From assembly GCF_944391105.1 (NCBI RefSeq), contig NZ_CALXSK010000015.1, forward strand, positions 1-64,000: a stretch of 64,000 nt of DNA. The letters run 5' to 3'. Position numbers and translations under genes: made by a program. Source of the DNA: an uncultured Victivallis sp. (GTDB taxonomy: Bacteria > Verrucomicrobiota > Lentisphaeria > Victivallales > Victivallaceae). Of this stretch, positions 35,073 to 42,072 are shown one piece after another (within the stretch, counting starts at the first letter, position 1; each line of letters starts with the position of its first letter). Below the pieces are notes generated by a model. That model was not told the origin of the DNA and did not search any database. It was given only the letters and a program-made list of their open reading frames with translations.

Positions 35073-36482
35073 CTACTCTACTTTCCGGCTGTGGTTTCCG
35101 ACCGGAAGGCTATACGTTCGGATCATACGGGTGAACTCGACCGGAGCTGCCGACATGCTACCGCCACCGGAGATCCGGAATCCCTCGAATGATTCGAGTT
35201 CTCCATTCGGCAGCAGCCGCGAGAAACGGCCCGATTCGAGTTTCAGCGGGTCGCCCGTGAACGGATTGCGCGGAACTTCCGGCAGATACTCCGGAACCAG
35301 CTCCTCCAGCGTCGCGGGCGGCCGCCCGTGATCCCGCAAAAACCGTTCCGCCGCCAATCCCGCGCGCAGCGTCCGCTGCCGGGCATAAATCGTTCCAGCC
35401 TCGGAAATAATCTCCACACATGGCCAGAAAAACCAATCGTCCAATGATGGATCTTTTCCTCTGACGGGCCGCGGCCAGGTGTACCCGGGGCTTTCCCCAA
35501 TCATTTTCAACAGCGTCCTGTTTTCAGAAAACTCTTTCCGAACATAAAGCAATTCAGCTTGAACTTCCGCAAGGCTGTCCGAAACCACCAGTTTCGGATA
35601 AGCTATTCGGTAGAGTTCCAGAAAACCGGCAACATCGAGCAGAATCAATGGCCGGAAAAACCACCGGAAACAATGTGACACAGAGCAGGTCTCCAGTACG
35701 TAATCAGGATTGATTCCCTGTGCAGTCAAAAAGGCCATATCCGCTTCAGTGATAATCGGGATCTGATTCCGGAACGCCTCTTCCGTTTCCAGGCTTTTGC
35801 GTTCCCACTGCTGCAGCTGCTCCGACTGGAATTGCGCGATACCTCCTGTCGCGGCCAACTCGCAAAACACGTCGAACCGCATGTTTTCCATAACTTGGGC
35901 AACAAGCCACGGCATCGTTTCCAGATCGTGCAGCAGATAATCTCTCAATCGGGCAGTACGCTCAAGGAGACGTGGAATATCGTCCATCCGTCCCTCCCGC
36001 ATCAGCAACCGGATGCGTCCGGTGTTGATTCGCGCCCAGCATCGACTGAAATTAACTTCCGCAAACTCCTCTGAGCAAGGGAGGCCATCAAAGTCATGGG
36101 CGAAAAAAAGCTGCGGATTCCGGTCGAGAAACAAATCCGCTTCCTCAAGAAGGGCTGCCTCCTCCGCCACCAGTGCCGCAATATCCACTTTCCATGTTTT
36201 TTCTGAAGTGTACTGATCTTCCGCTTTCCGCATTGCTTCGCCGAGGTGGGTAAATTCTGCGAGGACCTCCTCCGGCGACGGCGTGTTTCGCCCCTTGAGA
36301 CCGGAGTAACGGCAGATGATCCCCTCGTGCTCGATGCTCCGGATCGTCGAAGCGAACCTGCTCCGTGAATACGCGTCGAACGCTACCCACGCCAGCACCG
36401 GAATCAGGCAGAAAACCACGCAGCCCCCCGCTACCGGACAATTCCGGAAAAGCCGCGCAATTCCCGTAAGAATCTTCTTCAT
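35073..36482 (-). CDS. Membrane-anchored protein with pseudopilin-like C-terminal domain (paralogue 2)
   Basis: 469 residues from the ATG at 36482, with GGGAGGAGG upstream. Same design as the protein at 33040: an N-terminal helix (GCVVFCLIPVLAWVAFDAYS), IRSIEHEGIICRYSGLKGRN with PSPEEVLAEFTHLGEAM, a helical middle that has diverged strongly, and a nearly identical C-terminal RAGLAAERFLRDHGRPPATL domain. Conservation at both ends with divergence in the middle suggests either constraint on the two ends or gene conversion of the 3' part. Its stop codon abuts the lepB stop with no gap. Unknown function. Confidence 0.7.
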   Translation of the reverse strand: MKKILTGIARLFRNCPVAGGCVVFCLIPVLAWVAFDAYSRSRFASTIRSIEHEGIICRYSGLKGRNTPSPEEVLAEFTHLGEAMRKAEDQYTSEKTWKVDIAALVAEEAALLEEADLFLDRNPQLFFAHDFDGLPCSEEFAEVNFSRCWARINTGRIRLLMREGRMDDIPRLLERTARLRDYLLHDLETMPWLVAQVMENMRFDVFCELAATGGIAQFQSEQLQQWERKSLETEEAFRNQIPIITEADMAFLTAQGINPDYVLETCSVSHCFRWFFRPLILLDVAGFLELYRIAYPKLVVSDSLAEVQAELLYVRKEFSENRTLLKMIGESPGYTWPRPVRGKDPSLDDWFFWPCVEIISEAGTIYARQRTLRAGLAAERFLRDHGRPPATLEELVPEYLPEVPRNPFTGDPLKLESGRFSRLLPNGELESFEGFRISGGGSMSAAPVEFTRMIRTYSLPVGNHSRKVE

Positions 36483-36504
36483 GCCTCCTCCCATATTTTC
36501 CGGT

Positions 36505-36533
36505 AACATACAACGATTTTCCCCGCATTTCAA
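36505..36533 (-). promoter_or_regulatory. Promoter of paralogue 2
   Basis: Minus strand TTGAAA (36528-36533), 17 bp, TATGTT (36505-36510), 22 nt before the ATG at 36482. Confidence 0.6.
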
Positions 36534-36552
36534 TCTCCCCGAGGAAAAGCGC

Positions 36553-36581
36553 TTGAAAAATCAACCTCACCATTGTACAGT
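36553..36581 (+). promoter_or_regulatory. Promoter of the TRAP transporter operon
   Basis: TTGAAA (36553-36558), 17 bp, TACAGT (36576-36581); about 51 nt before the dctP start. Confidence 0.5.
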
Positions 36582-36632
36582 GTAAGTAAACTCTTTTTGC
36601 AGCTCAAATTCAGAGGAAGAAATGGAGGAGGA

Positions 36633-37649
36633 ATGTCAAAAATGTTTTCCGAACGGACTTCCCGGATCATCGGCGGAGTCCTGCTTGCGCTGCTGCTCGT
36701 TTCGCTGGGGTTCGCGTATCACGTGCGCGCGCGCCAGCAGGGGGACGACGGCGGCTCCCGCATCCTGAAACTCGGTCACGGACTCCCGACCGACCACCCC
36801 GTCCATGAAGCGATGATGCACATGGCCGAACGGCTCGCGGAACTCTCCGGCGGCAAACTGCAGATCCAGGTCTACCCCTCCGGCATGATCGGCTCCGAAG
36901 CCGAGTGTCTCAAGCAGGCGCAGAACGGCCAGATCGATCTTGCCAAAACCTCGACCGCCGTACTCGAGTCGAGCGTCCCGGAAATCACCGCGATCGGACT
37001 GCCCTACGTGTTTCGCGACGAGGAACACTTCTGGAAAGTGCTGAACGGCCCCATCGGCAAAGAACTCGCCGAACGGCTCCCCGCCATGCGCGGACTCGTC
37101 TACTACGACGCCGGAACCCGAAATTTCTACACCACAAAAAAACCGATCCGCAGCGTGGACGACCTCAAAGGGCTCAAGATCCGCACCCAGCAGAGCCGCA
37201 GCGCCATGGACATGGTCAGCGCTTTCGGCGGCGCGCCGACGCCGATCCCGTTCGGCGAACTCTACACCGCTCTCTCGCAGGGGACCGTCGACGGCGCCGA
37301 AAACAACCTCCCGAGCTTCGAGACCGGACGCCACATGGAAGTGTGCAAGTACTTCACCTTCAGCGAACACGTCATGGTTCCAGACCTGCTCGTGGTCAGC
37401 CGCGCGACCTGGGACTCTCTCTCGGAAGAGGAGCGCCGCTGGCTCCAGACCGCCGCCGATGAATCAGGTGTGCTCGAACGCAAACTCTGGGCCGAAGCCG
37501 ATGAACGCGCCCTCGCCCGCGCAAAAGAGCTCGGCGTCGAATTCATCAAGGTCGACAAAGCCCCGTTCGCAAAGAAAATGGAGAAACTCTACGAATCCTA
37601 CACCGGCGAAACCGCCGATCTGATCCGCCGAATCCGGGAGGTGAAATAA
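36633..37649 (+). CDS. dctP: TRAP transporter substrate-binding protein (DctP)
   Basis: 338 residues from the ATG at 36633 directly after GGAGGAGG; the ATG at 36642 has better spacing (10 nt) and is an alternative. One N-terminal helix (IIGGVLLALLLVSLGFAYHV) acts as signal or anchor; no clear cleavage site. The DctP family is recognised by LKLGHGLPTDHPVHEAMMHM, GKLQIQVYPSGMIGSEAEC, LPYVFRDEEHFW, KPIRSVDDLKGLKIR (with the conserved Arg that binds carboxylates), GGAPTPIPFGELYTALSQGT and VDGAENN. Such proteins capture organic acids in the periplasm; the ligand could be a C4-dicarboxylate, sialic acid or uronate. First gene of dctPQM. Confidence 0.9.
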   Translation: MSKMFSERTSRIIGGVLLALLLVSLGFAYHVRARQQGDDGGSRILKLGHGLPTDHPVHEAMMHMAERLAELSGGKLQIQVYPSGMIGSEAECLKQAQNGQIDLAKTSTAVLESSVPEITAIGLPYVFRDEEHFWKVLNGPIGKELAERLPAMRGLVYYDAGTRNFYTTKKPIRSVDDLKGLKIRTQQSRSAMDMVSAFGGAPTPIPFGELYTALSQGTVDGAENNLPSFETGRHMEVCKYFTFSEHVMVPDLLVVSRATWDSLSEEERRWLQTAADESGVLERKLWAEADERALARAKELGVEFIKVDKAPFAKKMEKLYESYTGETADLIRRIREVK

Positions 37650-37650
37650 G

Positions 37651-38160
37651 ATGCTCGAAACTCTCAAACGATATGCCCTGTGCATTCTGAACTTCTGTCT
37701 CATCGCCGCCGTCGCACTTCTCGTTGTCGATGTGCTGCTCGGCGTCGCTTCCCGCTATCTCTGGGGCGCGCAGATCAAGTGGACCGAGGAACTTGCGACC
37801 GTGACGCTGATCTGGGTCAGCTTCCTCGGCATCGCCGCCGCGTTCGAGGCGCGAGACCATCTCGGGATCGATCTCGTCACCGACCGCTTCACGCCGGGAA
37901 TGCAGCGCAAAACCGCGCTCTTCATCCACATCGTGACGCTGCTCTTCGTCTTCATCGTCTTCGAAATCGGCGGAGTCAAGCTCGTCGTCCAGGCGATTCA
38001 CCACTGGAACGTGCTGCCGGCATTGCAGGTGTCGGACGTGATCCAGTACCTGCCGCTGCCGGTGAGCGGGCTGTTCATTCTGCTCTTCGAAGTGTGCTCT
38101 CTTCGCAACGACCTTGTGCCGCAGCCGGAAACAAACGCAAAGGAGGTGCGCCATGACTGA
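37651..38160 (+). CDS. dctQ: TRAP transporter small permease (DctQ)
   Basis: 169 residues, four membrane helices (about 10-32, 45-65, 88-110, 130-150). The WTEELATVTLIWVSFLGIAA segment with the preceding RYLWGAQIKW is the DctQ signature. It sits one base after the dctP stop and overlaps dctM by 8 nt, so all three are coupled. It supports the large subunit and helps docking of the binding protein. Confidence 0.9.
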   Translation: MLETLKRYALCILNFCLIAAVALLVVDVLLGVASRYLWGAQIKWTEELATVTLIWVSFLGIAAAFEARDHLGIDLVTDRFTPGMQRKTALFIHIVTLLFVFIVFEIGGVKLVVQAIHHWNVLPALQVSDVIQYLPLPVSGLFILLFEVCSLRNDLVPQPETNAKEVRHD

Positions 38161-39454
38161 AGTCGCCGTTGTCCTCGTGCTCGTCTTCCTCGCGCTGCTG
38201 CTCTCGAACGTCCCGGTCGGTGTGGCGATCGGGACCGCCTCGCTCGTCGCGGTCTACGCGAACGGCGGCATGGCTTCGAGCGAAATGATCGTCGCCGACC
38301 GCATGATGAACGGCGTGAACTCGTTCTCACTGCTCGCGATCCCGTTCTTCGTCCTCTCCGGAATCCTCATGGGGCGCGGCGGCATGGCGCGGAGACTCAT
38401 CGACTTCGCGAACGCGCTCGTCGGGAGGTTTCCCGGCGGACTCTCGTACGTCAACACGCTGACCTGCATGTTGTTCGGTTCGATCTCCGGATCGGCCACG
38501 GCGGCGGTTTCGAGCGTCGGCGGCTTCATGCTGCCGGAGATGACCCGCAACGGTTACGACCGCGACTTCAGCGTGGCGGTCACCACCACCGCCGCGACGA
38601 CCGGGCTCATCATCCCGCCCTCAAACATCATGATCGTCTATGCGGTCGCCTGCGGCTCGGTCTCGATCGCGGCGATCTTCATCGCGGGCGTGATACCCGG
38701 CATCGTCATGGGGCTCTGCATCATGGCGGTCTGTTTGATCCACGCAGTCCGCAAGGGGGACAAGGGCGGGGCAAAAACGAATCTCCGTCAGATCTGGACG
38801 AGTTTCCGCCGCGCATTCCTGAGTCTGTTTCTCATGATCATCATCATCGGCGGAATTCTCGGAGGAGTCTTCACAGCGACCGAGGCGGCGGCCGTGGCGG
38901 TCGCCTATTCGCTGATCCTCGCCGTGGCTGTCTACCGCGAGGTGAAGCTGCGCGATCTGCCCGAGATCCTGCGCCAGACCGGAATCACGACCGCCGTGGT
39001 CATGCTGCTCATCGCGGTCAGCTCGGCGATGAGCTGGATCATGACGATCGCGAACATTCCGCAGACGATCAGTTCCGCGCTCATCTCGATCTCCGACAAC
39101 CGGATCGTATTGCTGCTGATCATCAATCTTCTGCTGCTCGCGGTCGGAACTTTCATGGATATGACCCCCGCAGTGCTGATCTTCACGCCGATCTTCCTGC
39201 CGGTCGCGCGCGAACTCGGCATGAGCGACATCCAGTTCGGCATCATGATGATCGCAAACCTCTGCATCGGATTGTGCACGCCGCCGGTGGGCTCGTGCCT
39301 CTTCCTCGGCTGCGGCATCGGCAGAACCTCGATCGCGAACGTGACGAAACCGATGATTCCGTTCTTCCTCGCAATGATCGCGGCGGTGCTGCTCATCACC
39401 TTCATCCCGGCGCTCTCGGAGTGGCTGCCGGACGCCGCCGGACTCCTGAAATAA
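38153..39454 (+). CDS. dctM: TRAP transporter large permease (DctM)
   Basis: 433 residues from the ATG at 38153, which has AAGGAGG upstream; about 12 membrane helices. DctM signatures include LALLLSNVPVGVAIGTASLV, NSFSLLAIPFFVLSGILMGR, FGSISGSATAAVSSVGGFML, TTAATTGLIIPPSNIMIVYA and NLCIGLCTPPVGSCLFLGC. It is the sodium- or proton-coupled channel subunit. A rho-independent terminator follows 21 nt after the stop. Confidence 0.92.
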   Translation: MTEVAVVLVLVFLALLLSNVPVGVAIGTASLVAVYANGGMASSEMIVADRMMNGVNSFSLLAIPFFVLSGILMGRGGMARRLIDFANALVGRFPGGLSYVNTLTCMLFGSISGSATAAVSSVGGFMLPEMTRNGYDRDFSVAVTTTAATTGLIIPPSNIMIVYAVACGSVSIAAIFIAGVIPGIVMGLCIMAVCLIHAVRKGDKGGAKTNLRQIWTSFRRAFLSLFLMIIIIGGILGGVFTATEAAAVAVAYSLILAVAVYREVKLRDLPEILRQTGITTAVVMLLIAVSSAMSWIMTIANIPQTISSALISISDNRIVLLLIINLLLLAVGTFMDMTPAVLIFTPIFLPVARELGMSDIQFGIMMIANLCIGLCTPPVGSCLFLGCGIGRTSIANVTKPMIPFFLAMIAAVLLITFIPALSEWLPDAAGLLK

Positions 39455-39475
39455 CTCATGGATTCATAACGAACG

Positions 39476-39515
39476 AATGCCTCGTTCCGCGCACGGCGGA
39501 ATCGAGGCATTTTTA
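39476..39515 (+). terminator. Terminator of dctPQM
   Basis: AATGCCTCG-TTCCGC (39476-39490) pairs with GCGGAA-T-CGAGGCATT (39496-39511), one bulged T, followed by a T-run. Confidence 0.85.
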
Positions 39516-39528
39516 CTCTCCCGGCAAC

Positions 39529-39561
39529 AAAAAACCGCACCTCCCATGGGGAAAAGTGCGG
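39529..39561 (-). terminator. Terminator of rplM-rpsI
   Basis: On the minus strand CCGCAC (39556-39561) pairs with GTGCGG (39535-39540) around a loop that can fold further (CCCCATGGG), then six T residues (39529-39534). About 30 nt after the rpsI stop. Confidence 0.75.
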
Positions 39562-39592
39562 CTTTCGAATCGCGAGATTCGTTCCGGAAGCG

Positions 39593-39991
39593 TCAGCGCT
39601 TCGAGAACTGGAACCGGCGACGGGCACCCGGCTGACCGGACTTTTTGCGTTCCTTGACGCGGGCGTCACGGGTCAGCATGCCGGCGGCCTTCAGCACCGG
39701 CTTGATCTCCTCGTTCATCTTGAGGAGCGCACGGGCCACGCCGTGGCGCAGAGCACCGGCCTGACCGCTCATGCCGCCGCCGTCGATGTTCGCCCGGATG
39801 TCGACCTTGCCTTCGGTCTCGGTGAGCTTCAAAACCTGATTGACATATCCGCAAAGCGCTTCGCTCGGAAAATACTCCGTCATCGCCTTGCCGTTGATTT
39901 CGATCTTACCGGTACCCGGCTGGAGCCGGACGCGCGCGACCGCGCATTTGCGACGACCGGTAGCAAGAATCTCTTCACTCTTAATAGCCAT
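39593..39991 (-). CDS. rpsI: 30S ribosomal protein S9
   Basis: 132 residues, normal length. It shows [40 protein letters not shown] and the basic C-terminal tail with [20 protein letters not shown] and QFSKR; the S9 C-terminal KR reaches the P site of the ribosome. It is 12 nt downstream of rplM, the usual L13-S9 pair, and is followed by a terminator. Confidence 0.97.
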   Translation of the reverse strand: MAIKSEEILATGRRKCAVARVRLQPGTGKIEINGKAMTEYFPSEALCGYVNQVLKLTETEGKVDIRANIDGGGMSGQAGALRHGVARALLKMNEEIKPVLKAAGMLTRDARVKERKKSGQPGARRRFQFSKR

Positions 39992-40003
39992 AGCGCTGCT
40001 CCA

Positions 40004-40435
40004 TTACTTCACGGTGATTTTCTTCGGCTGCTGTGCGGTGTGCGGATGCTCCGCACCGGCGTAGACCTTCAGCTTGCTGAACTGGGCGCGCCCGAGACGA
40101 CCGTGCGGCATCATCCCCCAGACCGCGTCCTTGATGAAGCGTTCGGGGTTGCGCTCACGCAATTCCTTGGCGGTGCGCTCCTTGTAACCGCTGCGATAGC
40201 CGGTGTAATCCACATACACCTTCTCTTCGCCCTTGCGGCCGGTAAAGACCGACTTCGCGGCATTGATCACGATCACAAACGCACCCGTATCGATGTGAGG
40301 GGTATACGTCGGCTTGTCCTTGCCGCGCAACGCGTTCGCGATGCGGACGGCGAGACGGCCGACCGGAGCCTCCGACGCGTCAAACAGGATGTACTCCCGC
40401 TTGATCTCACCGGTTTTCGCCAGATAGGTTTTCAT
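40004..40435 (-). CDS. rplM: 50S ribosomal protein L13
   Basis: 143 residues from the ATG at 40435 (MKTYLAKTGEIKREYILFDA). Conserved L13 segments: APVGRLAVRIANALRGKDKP, DTGAFVIVINAAKSVFTGRK, YRHSGY-equivalent YTGYRSGYKERTAKELRERN and AVWGMMPHGRLGRAQFSKLK. First gene of the two-gene operon with rpsI. No strong ribosome site is seen, and the leader from the promoter at 40601 is about 160 nt, leaving room for autoregulation, which is known for L13-S9 operons in other bacteria. Confidence 0.97.
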   Translation of the reverse strand: MKTYLAKTGEIKREYILFDASEAPVGRLAVRIANALRGKDKPTYTPHIDTGAFVIVINAAKSVFTGRKGEEKVYVDYTGYRSGYKERTAKELRERNPERFIKDAVWGMMPHGRLGRAQFSKLKVYAGAEHPHTAQQPKKITVK

Positions 40436-40600
40436 AACTTCGATTCGTCCAAATTGATTCGGTTTTCGTACCCTGCCGCGGCTCCGCCGGAAACTTCGCA
40501 CTTTTCCGCCGGGCATCGGCCACTGTTCCTGCTTAACCGCGTTCCGGGTTTCAGATGATCGGGTTTTCGCCCGGTCCGGGATTGCAGGTTCAGTTAAATT

Positions 40601-40628
40601 AGCATACTTTCCGGAAAATTCCAGTCAA
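40601..40628 (-). promoter_or_regulatory. rplM-rpsI promoter
   Basis: Minus strand TTGACT (40623-40628), 16 bp, TATGCT (40601-40606), with A-rich repeats upstream. Confidence 0.6.
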
Positions 40629-40706
40629 ATCACCTGTTTTTGTCAGATTTTTGTCATTTTTTCCGCAACACCGGGCTGTAAGCGCACGCGCGTGCCCGCC
40701 GGCATG

Positions 40707-40735
40707 TTGATTTTATGCGGATCTCATGCTATATT
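40707..40735 (+). promoter_or_regulatory. mnmE promoter, apparently leaderless
   Basis: TTGATT (40707-40712), 17 bp, TATATT (40730-40735); the ATG at 40744 comes after exactly 8 nt, with no Shine-Dalgarno sequence. Confidence 0.65.
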
Positions 40736-40743
40736 GTTTCCCT

Positions 40744-42072
40744 ATGAATACCTTTGACAACATCGCTGCGCCGGCGACCGGAGTCGGCGGGGCGGTTTCG
40801 ATCATCCGCATATCCGGCCCGGACGCGCTCGCGATCGGGCGGAGAGTCTGGCACGGCAGAACGCCGCTTTCGCCCGAACACCGGCGCGAAATGCTGCTCG
40901 GCCGCGTCGGCGTCGACTCCGCCCTCGCGGTTTACATGCCCGGCCCTGCGAGCTACACCGGAGACGATGTCGTCGAACTCCACTGCCATGGCGGGCAGTC
41001 CGCCGCAGACCAGGCGCTGCGCCTCGCGTTCGATGCGGGCTGCCGCCTCGCGGAACCGGGGGAGTTCACCTTCCGCGCGTTCGTGAACGGCAAGCTCGAT
41101 CTCGCCCAGGCCGAAGCGGTCAACGACGTGATCTCCGCCGGGAGCGAACTTGCGCTCAAGGTCGCCGCCCGCCAGCTCGAAGGAGCTCTCTCGCGCAAAC
41201 TTGAGAGCATATACAACGAACTCAACGAACTGCGCGCGGAATGCGAATCGCGGCTCGATTTCCCGGAAGAGGAACTCGCGTGGGATCCCGAAGTCGCGGA
41301 CAAACTTTCCGGCATCGTCCGCCGGCTCGGCGAACTCTACGAGACGCGCGGCATTGGAGGCGCTCTTCGCGACGGCGTGGAACTCGTGCTCGCAGGACGG
41401 CCGAACGCTGGCAAATCGAGCCTCATGAATCTGCTGCTCGGCTACGACCGCGCGATCGTGACTCCGATTCCCGGCACCACGCGTGACACGGTCGAGGCGC
41501 AAACCGTTCTGCGGAATCTGCCCGTGCGGATCACCGACACGGCCGGATTGCGCGAGAGCAGCGACCCGATCGAACGCATGGGCGTCGAACGCAGCCGCAA
41601 ATCGATCGCGACGGCAGGCGTTACGTTCTGGCTGCTCGACGCCTCCGCTCCGGATCCAGAAGACGAGGTTGCCGAAATGGAACGCGTCCAGCCGGCGAAC
41701 CGGATCGCGGTCTGGAACAAGATCGACCTCGTTCCGGAACGCGAACTTCCGGAACTCTCCGGCCCGGTGGTGCGGATTTCGGTTCTGCGAGAAGAGGGAG
41801 TCGACCAGCTGCTCGACGCATTTGCCGCCGCCGCGGCCGGTTCTCCGCGACCCGCGCCGCCCGACGTGGCGGTCAATGCCCGGGCGGCCCGGCTGCTGGA
41901 AGAGGCGCTCGCGCTCCTGCCGGAAGCCGCCGGACACTTCAGCGACGGAGAGTTCGAACTCGCCGCCGCCGCGATCCGCACGGCCATGAACCGCGTCGGG
42001 GAAATCACGGGGAAAACCGTGGAACCCGACATTCTCGACCATATTTTCAGTCGCTTCTGCATAGGAAAATGA
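40744..42072 (+). CDS. mnmE: tRNA modification GTPase MnmE
   Basis: 442 residues. The N-terminal folate-binding domain has VGGAVSIIRISGPDAL, SYTGDDVVELHCHGG and GEFTFRAFVNGKLDLAQAEA. The inserted G domain has GRPNAGKS (218-225), GTTRDT, DTAGL and NKID. The C-terminus ends FSRFCIGK, with the conserved CIGK cysteine box. With MnmG it makes the 5-carboxymethylaminomethyl modification of wobble uridine; mnmG is not in this window. It overlaps the downstream YdbH-like gene by 4 nt (ATGA), so the envelope genes are read from the same leaderless promoter. Confidence 0.96.
   Translation: MNTFDNIAAPATGVGGAVSIIRISGPDALAIGRRVWHGRTPLSPEHRREMLLGRVGVDSALAVYMPGPASYTGDDVVELHCHGGQSAADQALRLAFDAGCRLAEPGEFTFRAFVNGKLDLAQAEAVNDVISAGSELALKVAARQLEGALSRKLESIYNELNELRAECESRLDFPEEELAWDPEVADKLSGIVRRLGELYETRGIGGALRDGVELVLAGRPNAGKSSLMNLLLGYDRAIVTPIPGTTRDTVEAQTVLRNLPVRITDTAGLRESSDPIERMGVERSRKSIATAGVTFWLLDASAPDPEDEVAEMERVQPANRIAVWNKIDLVPERELPELSGPVVRISVLREEGVDQLLDAFAAAAAGSPRPAPPDVAVNARAARLLEEALALLPEAAGHFSDGEFELAAAAIRTAMNRVGEITGKTVEPDILDHIFSRFCIGK

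Larger units (their letters stand above)
40436..40743. other. Divergent intergenic region between rplM and mnmE
   Basis: 308 bases without a gene. It holds the rplM leader (with a CGGG/CCCG hairpin at about 40560-40573), the rplM promoter, a direct repeat TTTTTGTCA at 40637-40645 and 40648-40656 (11 bp apart, giving A-tracts upstream of the rplM -35), a 12-bp palindrome GCACGCGCGTGC at 40684-40695, and the mnmE promoter. The A-tracts are placed like an UP element. Confidence 0.6.

Noticed and set aside
40684..40695. Palindrome GCACGCGCGTGC as a regulator site for mnmE
   Set aside because: It is only 12 bp in a GC-rich stretch and occurs once; too little to assign a function, so it is only mentioned in the spacer description.
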